From G963667145 sp963667145 (GTDB lineage Bacteria; Cloacimonadota; Cloacimonadia; G963667145), in NCBI GenBank assembly GCA_963667145.1, contig OY762943.1:1116001-1180000 (forward strand): DNA of 64,000 bases. Direction: 5' to 3'. Both the position numbers and the translations under genes were made by a program. Under the pieces are notes generated by a model, which saw only the letters and a program-made list of their open reading frames with translations, did no database searches and was not told where the DNA came from. Below are positions 24,884 to 33,651 of this stretch, piece after piece. Numbering within the stretch: the stretch's first letter is position 1; every line of letters begins with the position of its first letter.

Positions 24884-27474
24884 GACAAGATTTTTTTCAG
24901 TTCCGCTAATGTTTGCAAAGCCTCCATCGGTGTGAGGTTGTCAGGAGAAATTTTTTCGAGTTCTCTTTGCAAAGTAATCAGTTTTTTGGGGATTTCTTCT
25001 TTTTTCGGCTGAGGGAACGCCTGCAATTGCGAGAGTGCTTTTTCTTTTTTTTCGTTGTGATTGGTTTCTTCCAATTCTGTCAAAATTTCTTTGGCTCGCT
25101 TTATCACATCCATGGGGATTCCTGCCAAGCGGGCAACGTCTATTCCATAGCTTTTTGAGGCGTGTCCCGGCACGACTTTGTGCAGGAAGAGGATTTTGTT
25201 TTCGTCTTTTTCCACCAAGACGTTGTAGTTTTTCACTTGGGGCAAAATGTTCGGGAGGTATGTGAGTTCGTGGTAATGTGTTGCGAATAAAGTCTTTACA
25301 CCTTTCAATCGGCTGGTGTGCAGATATTCGATAATCGCCCAAGCCAGAGATAGTCCGTCGTATGTGCTGGTTCCGCGTCCGATTTCGTCCAAAATTACTA
25401 GTGAGTTTTTGGTGGCAAAGTTGAGGATGGAGGCTGTTTCCAACATTTCCACCAAGAAGGTGCTTTGTCCTTTCGCCAAGTTGTCCGACGCTCCGACCCT
25501 CGTGAAGATTTTGTCGAAAATGGGCATGGACGCCTCTTTCGCAGGGACGAAACAGCCGATTTGTGCCATGAGAGCAGTGATGGCGATTTGCCGTAAATAC
25601 GTGGATTTTCCCGCCATATTTGGACCTGTAATCAAGATTATGTTGCTTTCTTTGTCGTCCAAATAGATGTCGTTGGGAACGAATTTTTGCTCTCTCAAAA
25701 GTTCTTTGATGACGGGATGAAAAGACTCTTTGAGCATGAGGATGTTGTCAGCGTTAAAGGTTGGTTTGCAATACCCACGCAAGAAACTTATCTGAGCGAA
25801 GTTGGCGTAAACATCAAGCAGGGCAATGGTGTCGGCAAACTCCAAAATGCTGTCGATTTGCTCTTGCAGATAGTCTCGCAGTTGGCAAAAGAGTTCGTAT
25901 TCTAATTCTTTGATGCGTTCCTCTGCTCCAAGGACTTTGCTCTCGTACTCTTTGAGTTCGGGCGAGATGAAGCGTTCGCAATTCACCAAAGTTTGCTTTC
26001 TGATGTAGCTCTCTGGCACGGCGTCTGCTTGCCTTTTGCTGATTTCTATGTAGTAGCCAAACACCTTGTTGTAGTTGATTTTGAGGTTGGAGATGCCCAG
26101 TTTTTCTTTCTCTTTTTTTTCCAGATTGATTATCCACGATTTTCCCTGACGGCTGATTTCGTGGAGTTCACGCAGTTCTTCGTTGGCTTCACTTCGGATT
26201 ATTCCGCCTTGGGTGATGAGCTTTTGGGGATTTTCGCAGATTGTGGCTTCGATTTTTTCGGTGATTTCTTCGTAATCTTGGATGTTGTCTTTGATTTGCA
26301 GTAAAGACGAAGAAGCGAAGAAATCCAAGGTTTTCTTGATGTGTTTGCTGATTTTTAGATATTCTGCGATTGCCAAGATTTCTCTGGGATTGATAGAGCC
26401 TGTGGAGAGTTTGCTGGCTAATCTGGCGATGTCGCCAACTTGGTCGAGGTAGTCTCGCAGATACGATGTTCGTTCGATTTTTTCTATCAATTCTTCGACG
26501 ATGTCCAATCTCTTTTCGATGCTTTCTTGCTCCAGCAGTGGTCGCAAAATCCATTTTTTCAAGAGTCTGCTTCCCATCGGCGTGCATGTTTGGTCGAGCA
26601 CTTGCAGGAGCGTTCCGTGGGATGTACCCTCGATTAAAGATTTGGTTAGCTCCAAATTTGCCACCGTGGATTTATCCAACTGCACACGTGAGCCGAGAGT
26701 GTAAAATTCGATTTTGTTGATGTGTTTCAAGTCGTTTCTTTTGAGGCTCTTCAGATGAGAAATCGCCATTGCTGCGGCTTTTGTTGCCAAGGGATGCTCA
26801 AAACTTCCTACTCCCGAGAGAGATAGCAACGAGAAGTGGTTTTTTAAAATGCTTTCGGCTTGTGGCAAATCGAGTTGTTCGTCTTCGTAGTGACTGAGCG
26901 TGATTTTTGGGTCGAATGAGCTTCTTATTTCGGTTGCGTTTTCTTCCGAAACGAGCAGTTCCTTTGGAGAGAGGCGTTCCAATTCGGCAGTGAGTTGGTC
27001 GTTGTTGATTTGCGTGAAGATGAAGTTTCCCGTGGAGATGTCGATGCTGGCAACTCCGTATTCCGAGCCTTCTTTTACCACTGAAGTCAGGTAGTTGTCC
27101 GCAGGCGAATGGATGTATTCCGTATCAACGATGCTCCCAGGAGTTATGATGTCCACGATTTCGCGTTTCACCAGACCTTTGGCTTTTTTCGGGTCTTCCA
27201 CTTGTTCGCAGATAACGATTTTTTGGTTAGCGGCGATAAGTCTCGGAAGGTAGCTGGGCAGTGAGTGGTAGGGAAATCCCGCCAAAGGCACGGAGTTCTC
27301 TTTGTTTTTGTCTCTGGAAGTCAGCGTGATGTTCAGTATTTTGGCACACAGCTTTGCATCGTCAAAAAAGGTTTCGTAGAAATCTCCCATTCTGAAGAGG
27401 ACGATTTTGTCGGGATGCTGATTTTTGAATTGCAAAAACTGCTTCAGCATAGGAGTGATTTTTTGAGTGTCCAT
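24871..27474 (-). CDS. mutS: DNA mismatch repair protein MutS
   Basis: Mismatch recognition ATPase. At 867 residues the length is standard. The mismatch-contacting motif FRMGDFYETFFDDA (Phe and Glu) is near residue 43; connector, lever and clamp regions follow; the ATPase domain has Walker A ITGPNMAGKSTYLRQ (near 628), Walker B VILDEIGRGTST and ATHYHELT. All key residues look intact. It is downstream of the SPOR/TPR gene in a leftward run, and its 3' end overlaps the end of the RpoN-like gene. mutL is not in the window. Confidence 0.97.
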   Translation of the reverse strand: MDTQKITPMLKQFLQFKNQHPDKIVLFRMGDFYETFFDDAKLCAKILNITLTSRDKNKENSVPLAGFPYHSLPSYLPRLIAANQKIVICEQVEDPKKAKGLVKREIVDIITPGSIVDTEYIHSPADNYLTSVVKEGSEYGVASIDISTGNFIFTQINNDQLTAELERLSPKELLVSEENATEIRSSFDPKITLSHYEDEQLDLPQAESILKNHFSLLSLSGVGSFEHPLATKAAAMAISHLKSLKRNDLKHINKIEFYTLGSRVQLDKSTVANLELTKSLIEGTSHGTLLQVLDQTCTPMGSRLLKKWILRPLLEQESIEKRLDIVEELIEKIERTSYLRDYLDQVGDIARLASKLSTGSINPREILAIAEYLKISKHIKKTLDFFASSSLLQIKDNIQDYEEITEKIEATICENPQKLITQGGIIRSEANEELRELHEISRQGKSWIINLEKKEKEKLGISNLKINYNKVFGYYIEISKRQADAVPESYIRKQTLVNCERFISPELKEYESKVLGAEERIKELEYELFCQLRDYLQEQIDSILEFADTIALLDVYANFAQISFLRGYCKPTFNADNILMLKESFHPVIKELLREQKFVPNDIYLDDKESNIILITGPNMAGKSTYLRQIAITALMAQIGCFVPAKEASMPIFDKIFTRVGASDNLAKGQSTFLVEMLETASILNFATKNSLVILDEIGRGTSTYDGLSLAWAIIEYLHTSRLKGVKTLFATHYHELTYLPNILPQVKNYNVLVEKDENKILFLHKVVPGHASKSYGIDVARLAGIPMDVIKRAKEILTELEETNHNEKKEKALSQLQAFPQPKKEEIPKKLITLQRELEKISPDNLTPMEALQTLAELKKILSQDS

Positions 27475-27491
27475 TATTTGTTGGGCGGAAG

Positions 27492-28727
27492 CTATTTTAC
27501 GAAAAGATTGGTTTCAATGTCGTGCTTTTTCAGTTCTTGCTGTTGTATCAGAGCTTTTTCTTTATTGGGGAATGGTCCGATAACGCCGTAATTGTAAATC
27601 TCTTTGTTGATGGTTCTGCGATACGCTTTTGCCTCTATTCCCAAGGATGCGAGGAGTTCGATTCTCTTACGCAGTTTTGAAGCATCTTTGAAAACGCCAC
27701 ATTGCAGATAGTAGCTTTTTTGGCTCAAGGTACTTTCTTTTTTCTCTTCCGATTTCACAGTGAAGCTCGGATAGTTATAGCTTAGGAGTCTGCTTTTGTT
27801 TTGCTTGACTTCGTCTTGCGAAACCAGTGGTCCAACCAAAACTTTATAGAGCAAGGTGTTGTTTTCCAAGTGTTTTTTTATGGTGGAGGCAAAGTTTTTT
27901 TCTTTGAGGAAACTTGCGAGTTCCAGTGCATTTTCGTTCTCTTTGAAAGCTCCCACTTGCAGATAAAAAGTTCCCGAAGGTGGAGCTGGTTTTTCGCTTG
28001 TGTTAGGCGTAAGACCTGCGTGTTCAGGCTGGTTCTCCAACATTTGTGCGTATTTGCTGTAGGGGAAGTCTCTTTTCAGAGTGAAAAAACTTTCGTTTTG
28101 CTTGTCTTTGTCCCCAAGGAGTTCGTAACACAAGCCGATGTTGTAGAGAGCGGCAGCTTTTTGTGCGGAAAAGAGGTTCAGATTTTGCACGGTTTTCAGG
28201 AGTTCCAAGGCGAGTTTGTATTGCTTTTCCTTTAGATAGCAATTGCTAATCAGGATGTAAATGTTTTCGATTTTGTCGTTGTCTGTGGTACTTGAGAGGA
28301 ACTTTTGAGCCCAGTAGATGCTGTTTAGATATTCGCCAGAAGAGTAGTCGCAATAAGCCATCCAGTAGTATTTTTCGGAATGCAGAGATTGGTCGGTGAC
28401 GTTCCCCAAAAACTCTTTTGCTTTTTGATAATTTTGCTCCAAATAGTAAACCTTAGCCAATTCCAACTGAGACGCTTGGGAATATTTGTTGCCCTGTTGC
28501 TCGGAAATGCTTTTTAGCTCTTTGATGAATTTGGGCGAAGAGTTCACAATTGCCTGAAAATATTCCAAGCGTTCTTTGTCTTCTTGCGTCATAACGGCGA
28601 TGCTATTTATGTTTTCTCTGATGTAGCCGATGTTTCCGCTGAGGTAGGCTGAGTCCAATTGGCTGAAGTCAACGGCGTAAGTCATGGAGCAGAGAAAAGT
28701 TAGTAAAGATAAAGCGATTTTTTTCAT
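27492..28727 (-). CDS. Periplasmic TPR protein with two SPOR domains
   Basis: About 411 residues. A cleavable signal peptide (MKKIALSLLTFLCSMTYA) leads into TPR-like repeats (residues about 60-230: LAKVYYLEQNYQKAKEFL, ISNCYLKEKQYKLALELL, LYNIGLCYELLGD), then a short Pro-rich linker and two SPOR-like segments (FYLQVGAFKENENALELASFL and YYLQCGVFKDASKLRKRIELL). SPOR domains bind septal peptidoglycan lacking stem peptides, so a cell division or envelope role is likely. The ATG at 28727 fits the signal peptide; one three codons earlier is possible. Start overlaps the stop of the upstream membrane gene. Confidence 0.85.
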   Translation of the reverse strand: MKKIALSLLTFLCSMTYAVDFSQLDSAYLSGNIGYIRENINSIAVMTQEDKERLEYFQAIVNSSPKFIKELKSISEQQGNKYSQASQLELAKVYYLEQNYQKAKEFLGNVTDQSLHSEKYYWMAYCDYSSGEYLNSIYWAQKFLSSTTDNDKIENIYILISNCYLKEKQYKLALELLKTVQNLNLFSAQKAAALYNIGLCYELLGDKDKQNESFFTLKRDFPYSKYAQMLENQPEHAGLTPNTSEKPAPPSGTFYLQVGAFKENENALELASFLKEKNFASTIKKHLENNTLLYKVLVGPLVSQDEVKQNKSRLLSYNYPSFTVKSEEKKESTLSQKSYYLQCGVFKDASKLRKRIELLASLGIEAKAYRRTINKEIYNYGVIGPFPNKEKALIQQQELKKHDIETNLFVK

Positions 28728-29290
28728 AATATCCATATAATCAATAAATTTATAATTCCAGTCATAAGCCCCAGTCCAGCAAAGAAATAGGTCAGGTATT
28801 TGAACAGATATTTTTGGCTCATTTCTTCGACAAATTCGGGACTGATTTTGTTTCTGATTTCCAGCAGATGCGTTTCAATCTCGTATTTGCTCACCAATCT
28901 GGGTGTAATCTCTCTTACCGATTGAGTGGTTAGGTGGTAAATGATTTTACCGATGAGTTTGTGTAAAAAGTTGCAAACAAAACTCGGCAAGAAGTGGATG
29001 GACAAGATGAATTTTGTTTTTTTATCAATTATATCGGTGAGCTTTTTTTCAGCTTTTATGATGGAGAGGCTTTCTTTGTCAAGGCAAAATTTTTGGTATT
29101 CAACGACGATATTGTTGATTTTTTCGTTCAGCCATTCTTCTTTGCGGATGACGATTCCAGGAGTGAAAAACAGCTTAATTCCCAAGAAGGAGTGCAGTCT
29201 GCAAAAGAGCAGAAACTTTATTAGGAAAGGGATTGCGACGAGAGCAAACAGATTTCCCAAAAGAATAGTGAGAATTGTGTAATAGGTCAT
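28724..29290 (-). CDS. Membrane protein, possibly DUF445-like
   Basis: 188 residues with one hydrophobic segment at the N-terminus (about 5-30) and another at the C-terminus (about 166-187), and a helical middle portion. FLGIKLFFTPGIVIRKEEWL resembles the start of DUF445 proteins, where a membrane helix is followed by a FTPG motif, but the protein is shorter than most of that family. It overlaps comF upstream by four bases and the SPOR/TPR gene downstream by four bases, so it is translated as part of that operon. Function unknown. Confidence 0.65.
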   Translation of the reverse strand: MTYYTILTILLGNLFALVAIPFLIKFLLFCRLHSFLGIKLFFTPGIVIRKEEWLNEKINNIVVEYQKFCLDKESLSIIKAEKKLTDIIDKKTKFILSIHFLPSFVCNFLHKLIGKIIYHLTTQSVREITPRLVSKYEIETHLLEIRNKISPEFVEEMSQKYLFKYLTYFFAGLGLMTGIINLLIIWIL

Positions 29291-29958
29291 TTTTCGCTCG
29301 CCGATGCCAAGGTAAAGGCGTAGATTTTGCCTGAGGTGACTTTTTGCATTGCAAGGGAAACTTGCTGGAGCGTGGAGCCTGTGGTGAGGACGTCGTCTAT
29401 TAGCAAGATGTTTCCGTTTTGCAGAGACTTTATCGGCTTTGCTTTGAACGCATTAACGAGGTTGGTTTCTCTTTCTGCTTTGGACAATTTGGTTTGCGTG
29501 CGTGTGTAACGGGTTCTTTTGCAGGCGGATTTGCAGAGCGGAATGTTCAAAATTTTGCTCAGAGCTTTGCCGATTTGCACAGCTTGGTTGTAGCCACGTT
29601 CCATGAGGCGTGTGGGATAGAGTGGTACAGGAACAAGGGCTTTGATGTTCAGGGGTGAGAGAATTTTTTCTATATAATCTTTTTGCAAATAACAAAGTTG
29701 CTGTGCCAAATTTTTCTTTTGATTGTACTTAATTTGGTGAATTAGCTTTTGGACGCTGGGATTGAATTTATAAAGAGAAAACACATTATCTTCTTGATTT
29801 TCAACCAATTCAATGCTTTGGCGACACTTCGGACAAATGTAAATACTCTCTCGTTGATTTGGTAGCGAACCATAGCAAGAATAGCAAAGCTTGGGAAATA
29901 GCAGATTGAGGACGTCTTCCGTGAAAAATTTAACTGCTTTTTTGATACTTTTGTCCAA
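29287..29958 (-). CDS. comF: ComF family phosphoribosyltransferase-like protein
   Basis: 223 residues: an N-terminal zinc finger (LCYSCYG ... ICPKC) and a PRTase domain with VPVPLYPTRLMERGYNQA, TRTQTKLSKAERETNL and the PRPP loop NILLIDDVLTTGST. ComF proteins are needed for DNA uptake in naturally competent bacteria, where ComFC acts late in transformation. No other competence gene is in the window, so competence is not implied by itself. The start lies inside the end of pssA (29-base overlap). Confidence 0.92.
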   Translation of the reverse strand: MDKSIKKAVKFFTEDVLNLLFPKLCYSCYGSLPNQRESIYICPKCRQSIELVENQEDNVFSLYKFNPSVQKLIHQIKYNQKKNLAQQLCYLQKDYIEKILSPLNIKALVPVPLYPTRLMERGYNQAVQIGKALSKILNIPLCKSACKRTRYTRTQTKLSKAERETNLVNAFKAKPIKSLQNGNILLIDDVLTTGSTLQQVSLAMQKVTSGKIYAFTLASASEK

Positions 29959-30622
29959 GGTTCAAAATAAAATTTTTTAATAACAGAACTACGCAAAGCG
30001 GGAAGTAGATGTATGAGGCGTATTCGATGGAAGCGATGAGGATAATTGCGACGAAGATTTTCCCATAAATCTTTTTTTCTCCAGACGCTTTTATCGGGCG
30101 GAATTGGATGTTGCTAATCATCATAAAGGACGTGGCTAAGATGATGGCAGTGAGGTAGGTGGCAAACCCTTTGTGTGGGAAGCGTGCGGAAAAAATGATG
30201 TAAGCCACGATGAGTGCTGCGGCAGCTGGAACGGGCAAACCTTTGAAATCTTGTTTGACTTCCAAATCAGTGAGGTTGGTGTTAAATCTGGCGAGTCGGG
30301 AGACTGAGCAGATTACGTAGAAGATGCAGAGGATTCCTCCGAGCAAAGGCTTTTTGATGAGGAGCAGATTGTAGGCTAAGAACGCAGGTGCAACTCCGAA
30401 GCTCAGGAAATCTACGAGTGAGTCCAGTTCTGCACCGAACTCGCTGAAAGCCTCGAATTTGCGGGCTAATTTACCGTCGAAAAGGTCGAATATCATGCAA
30501 AGGGTGATGAGCCAGCACGCTTGAATATATTGGTGGTTGACGACTTGTTGCATGGCAATAAGTCCGACTATAAGGCTTGACAAAGTGCATCCATTTGGTG
30601 CGAGATATTTTTTTTGGATCAT
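29930..30622 (-). CDS. pssA: CDP-diacylglycerol--serine O-phosphatidyltransferase
   Basis: Makes phosphatidylserine from CDP-diacylglycerol and L-serine at the cytoplasmic membrane, leading to phosphatidylethanolamine. The 230-residue protein has six to eight hydrophobic segments and the CDP-alcohol phosphotransferase signature near residue 47, D-x2-DG-x2-AR-x8-G-x3-D-x3-D, seen as DLFDGKLAR then EFGAELDSLVD. The shape is that of the Bacillus-type (subclass II) PssA. It is the first gene of the leftward run to mutS. A TTGACA hexamer lies 59 bases upstream of the start. Confidence 0.92.
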   Translation of the reverse strand: MIQKKYLAPNGCTLSSLIVGLIAMQQVVNHQYIQACWLITLCMIFDLFDGKLARKFEAFSEFGAELDSLVDFLSFGVAPAFLAYNLLLIKKPLLGGILCIFYVICSVSRLARFNTNLTDLEVKQDFKGLPVPAAAALIVAYIIFSARFPHKGFATYLTAIILATSFMMISNIQFRPIKASGEKKIYGKIFVAIILIASIEYASYIYFPLCVVLLLKNFILNLGQKYQKSS

Positions 30623-30732
30623 TTCTATTTTACTCCGAATTTGTTATAGGTTCCAAATATGCTGGTTTTGGCAGGCTATTTGTCAAGTAAATATTTTATA
30701 AATTAACGAATTAGAGTGTTTTTGGAGTTGGA

Positions 30733-31455
30733 GTGTTGCAGTTGAAAAAACTTTGTACGATTTTGTTCGGTTTGTTCTTTTGCTGTCTGATGGCGGAGAG
30801 CGATTCTTTGCGTGTGAAGCTATGCGAAAGGAATTTCGATTTTTCTGGATATTGGGGCTGGAGAGTGGAGAAAGAGCTGAAGATTCCTAACAGGGTGCAG
30901 TACTTTTTGCAGGGCGATGTGCCTCTGAGTGCCACGGCTTTGAATTTCCTTTTTGAGAATTTGCCTCTGACTGCGGAGATGGTGAATGTCTGCCAGAAAA
31001 CCGATTACAAAGTGACCTACGTTGGTGGCGACAAGAAGAGATTCTTGGCACGAGTGAAAGGGCTTACGGGTGAGATGGTTCTGCTTACTCCGTACGAGCA
31101 GGTGAACAAGAGGATTTATTACGGTTCGGGCGAAGGGAATTTCTTGTGGTGGCATCTATACGGAACGGTCTTGGCGTTGCTGGATATAGAGCCGAGCGAT
31201 GTCGGTTGTCACTATGTGTTGCGGGTTTATTTGTTCAACGAGAGCGAATTTGTGAATGGTTTGCTTTCCATGGGCTTTGTTCGCTGGGTGATAGAGGGTA
31301 GAATTGAAAAAATTCTCGGTCATATCGTCAGCTCTGCGGAGCAATTCAGAAAAGAAGGTTCAGATTTTTTGGCAAAGGACGAGCGGTTTCAGTCGGAAGA
31401 GAGCAAAAAATTTTTGCAGGAATTTCTGCGATTGGACTCGCTGTCTAATCTCTGA
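30733..31455 (+). CDS. Secreted orphan protein, possibly START/SRPBCC-like
   Basis: About 240 residues, unrecognised. A signal peptide is clear (KKLCTILFGLFFCCLMAES), so the mature protein of ~215 residues is exported. The mature part is rich in aromatic residues and ends with an amphipathic helix (MGFVRWVIEGRIEKILGHIVSS) after strand-like segments, the order found in START/SRPBCC lipid-binding folds, but this is only a shape argument. Start choice is uncertain: GTG at 30733, TTG at 30736, or TTG at 30742 giving MKKL with GGAG 8 bases upstream. It stands alone on the + strand between two leftward operons and overlaps the next one tail to tail by 11 bases. Confidence 0.65.
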   Translation: MLQLKKLCTILFGLFFCCLMAESDSLRVKLCERNFDFSGYWGWRVEKELKIPNRVQYFLQGDVPLSATALNFLFENLPLTAEMVNVCQKTDYKVTYVGGDKKRFLARVKGLTGEMVLLTPYEQVNKRIYYGSGEGNFLWWHLYGTVLALLDIEPSDVGCHYVLRVYLFNESEFVNGLLSMGFVRWVIEGRIEKILGHIVSSAEQFRKEGSDFLAKDERFQSEESKKFLQEFLRLDSLSNL

Positions 31456-33142
31456 GCGATTTAATCAGGGAGTTAATTTTTTTCAAGTCAATCGTTTTGG
31501 CGATATTTTTGTCTGTTTTGAATTTGTAGGTTTTATTCCCAAGAGTTATCTTTGTTTCAGTCTCGGAGATTTCCAATTTTTTAGATAGCTTGGGGAAGCA
31601 GGTCGCCATGATGATAGCTTTTTCTATTCCATCAGCGGTGTTGAAGTTGCAGGCTTCGTCAGGTGTGGCAAGGCGGAAAGAGCTGTAAATCGACTTGTTA
31701 CTCATTTTACCGAGTTCGGCATACAGTTGCTCGGGAGTTAGCGAACCGAAAGCCTCCAAGCAGATGGGACTTCTGGTGAGACAAGCGTATAGGAACGGTT
31801 GCCAGTCGATTTTGTCCATTCGACGATAGGTGTAGAGGAAATATTTTGCTGTTGTGTTTTCGTCCGCTGATGCGATGAGATAATCCAAGATTTGTTCGCG
31901 ACTCATTTCTGGGCAAATTTCCAAAGCTGATTTTCCCAAATAGTTTTTCATCAAACAGGGGAAACGCGGTGTTACGTGGATGAATTGGTTGTATTGTTCC
32001 AAAATATCCAGCGTTTTTTGGCAGGAGAATTTGCCTTTTTTTTGTATCAAATGTTTCTCGAAATCTTTCAAATTTGTGCGATTTTCTATTGGAGCAAGGC
32101 GTAATTCTTCGGTGCTTATCTCTTGCAAAAGAGCTTTTTTGGATTTGTCCGAGAAGCTGTTTTTGGAGTTTTGCTCGCAGGCGAAGATTTTTTCCACTTC
32201 TATGTAGTATGTGCTACCTTTGACTTTGAAGGAGAATTGGAAGTATTGCTGAAACTCAGGCTTTATGCGGAGGAAGCTACGGAAAGTGTCCGAATCGGGT
32301 TGGTGCGAGAGGAATGCGGACAGCTTTTGGCGAAAATCTTTGAACACTTGGGCATCGATAGTGGCATCGCAGTAGGTGGAGTGGACGTATCCGCTGAGGT
32401 GGCAGACCATCGTGATTTGCTCGTTTTCCAAGGCACGTCGGGCTTTGTCGGAGAGTTCCGTGCCGTTGTACCACATATTTTTGGTAACGATACGGCGATT
32501 GTTGGTCAGGACGCCTTGGTCGATGTCGATGAAATTCTGGGAGTGCAGAGGCGTTGCCATGAGGTAAATTTTTTCCAGTGGAATCTTTCCGATGACAAAA
32601 AGGGCTGCGGCGTATAGGCAAGCAAACGAAACACATTCGCCAGCACCGTTTTTGTATTCTGGTTTGTGACAAAAAGCACTCATCGCTTCCACGGTTTCCG
32701 TCTTCCAGTAGGGGATGGTATCGCCGTTGTATTTGTCCAGTCCGAAGTGCTTTCGGATGTCGATGTCGAAGTAATATTTATCGCCGTGATAACCGAAAAG
32801 GGCGTTGGAATTCGCCAAGATATCCATATCAACAAACTCCTTGAAGCGGTTGACTTCCGTGAGTTTGTCGGTGAGTCCCCATGTTTGCAAATCGAGGTTG
32901 AATTCGAAATTGTCCATGATAAATTGCTTGATGCGGTTGATTTTTTGCGTATCTTTCCTTTTGTCGATATCTTTGAACCACGGGTCTTTCTTCCATTCCC
33001 AGATTATAGGTGAGCAGATATTGGCGAGAACGAGCGAATAAAAAAGCTCGGGGAAGACGAAAATTTCCATATCGGACAAAGTGAAACACGAGGAGAGTTT
33101 TTCAAATTCTTGGATAGAAAAATCAGGGTCTATTTTGCTCAT
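31445..33142 (-). CDS. Transglutaminase-like protein, large, unknown function
   Basis: 565 residues from the ATG overlapping the stop of the DUF116 gene. Around residues 165-225 it has the cysteine-protease-like transglutaminase pattern: GAGECVSFACLYAAAL with the cysteine, ATPLHSQNFIDID with the histidine and the following aspartate. The rest shows no recognisable domain; the middle is charged and the C-terminus helical. No signal peptide, so cytoplasmic action is likely. It ends the operon tpiA-serS-fmt-DUF116. The substrate, and whether it acts as protease, amidase or crosslinker, cannot be told. Confidence 0.65.
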   Translation of the reverse strand: MSKIDPDFSIQEFEKLSSCFTLSDMEIFVFPELFYSLVLANICSPIIWEWKKDPWFKDIDKRKDTQKINRIKQFIMDNFEFNLDLQTWGLTDKLTEVNRFKEFVDMDILANSNALFGYHGDKYYFDIDIRKHFGLDKYNGDTIPYWKTETVEAMSAFCHKPEYKNGAGECVSFACLYAAALFVIGKIPLEKIYLMATPLHSQNFIDIDQGVLTNNRRIVTKNMWYNGTELSDKARRALENEQITMVCHLSGYVHSTYCDATIDAQVFKDFRQKLSAFLSHQPDSDTFRSFLRIKPEFQQYFQFSFKVKGSTYYIEVEKIFACEQNSKNSFSDKSKKALLQEISTEELRLAPIENRTNLKDFEKHLIQKKGKFSCQKTLDILEQYNQFIHVTPRFPCLMKNYLGKSALEICPEMSREQILDYLIASADENTTAKYFLYTYRRMDKIDWQPFLYACLTRSPICLEAFGSLTPEQLYAELGKMSNKSIYSSFRLATPDEACNFNTADGIEKAIIMATCFPKLSKKLEISETETKITLGNKTYKFKTDKNIAKTIDLKKINSLIKSLRD

Positions 33143-33651
33143 TTTACGTATTTTTTGATGATGTTTTCGATTTCGTCTATGTTTAGTTTGGTGTCTTGGC
33201 AAGGTCCATTTGGGCATGAGATGAGTGAGCCGACGACTTGCATGGGATAGATGTCGTGGATGCCTTCGGAGAGGTCTCTGTAGCAGGCAGCTGCTATCAC
33301 CAGTTTCGGTTTGGCTTCGATGATTTTTTTGCGAGCCAAGGAGCCACCTGTGGCAATGGCAACATTTATGCCATATTTCTTACGTAAATTTAGCACATCA
33401 GTCATTTGACAGCTACCACATTTGCTACAATTGCGAATGTCGGTCGTGATGCGAATACGACATTGGCTAATCTGAAAGCAGTGCGGAAGCAGAAGCAAAA
33501 TCTTTTCAGCCTCCACTTTAAATCTTTCGGTCAGTTTGTTGGATAGGTGGATATATTTCGTTCGGAGTTGCGTTTTTAGTCCGAATATTTTGGCAGGAAC
33601 CATAAGCATAGAGAAGCTAAGATTGAGCAGAAATCTAAGAATTAACGACAT
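33139..33651 (-). CDS. DUF116 family cysteine-rich protein
   Basis: 170 residues. An N-terminal hydrophobic segment (LILRFLLNLSFSMLMVPA) is followed by the DUF116 core: LLPHCFQISQC, NCSKCGSCQM, IATGGSLARKKI, AACYRDLSEGI and ISCPNGPCQDTKL. The ordered cysteines suggest metal or Fe-S binding. DUF116 proteins often sit beside fmt in anaerobes, as here (start overlaps fmt by 17 bases), suggesting a link to initiator tRNA or translation, but no activity is known to me. The next gene starts within its stop codon. Confidence 0.88.
   Translation of the reverse strand: MSLILRFLLNLSFSMLMVPAKIFGLKTQLRTKYIHLSNKLTERFKVEAEKILLLLPHCFQISQCRIRITTDIRNCSKCGSCQMTDVLNLRKKYGINVAIATGGSLARKKIIEAKPKLVIAAACYRDLSEGIHDIYPMQVVGSLISCPNGPCQDTKLNIDEIENIIKKYVK

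Noticed and set aside
29930..29958. Overlap of comF and pssA as a frameshift or sequencing error
   Set aside because: Both proteins have complete, normal ends; overlaps of 4-35 bases are frequent across the window.
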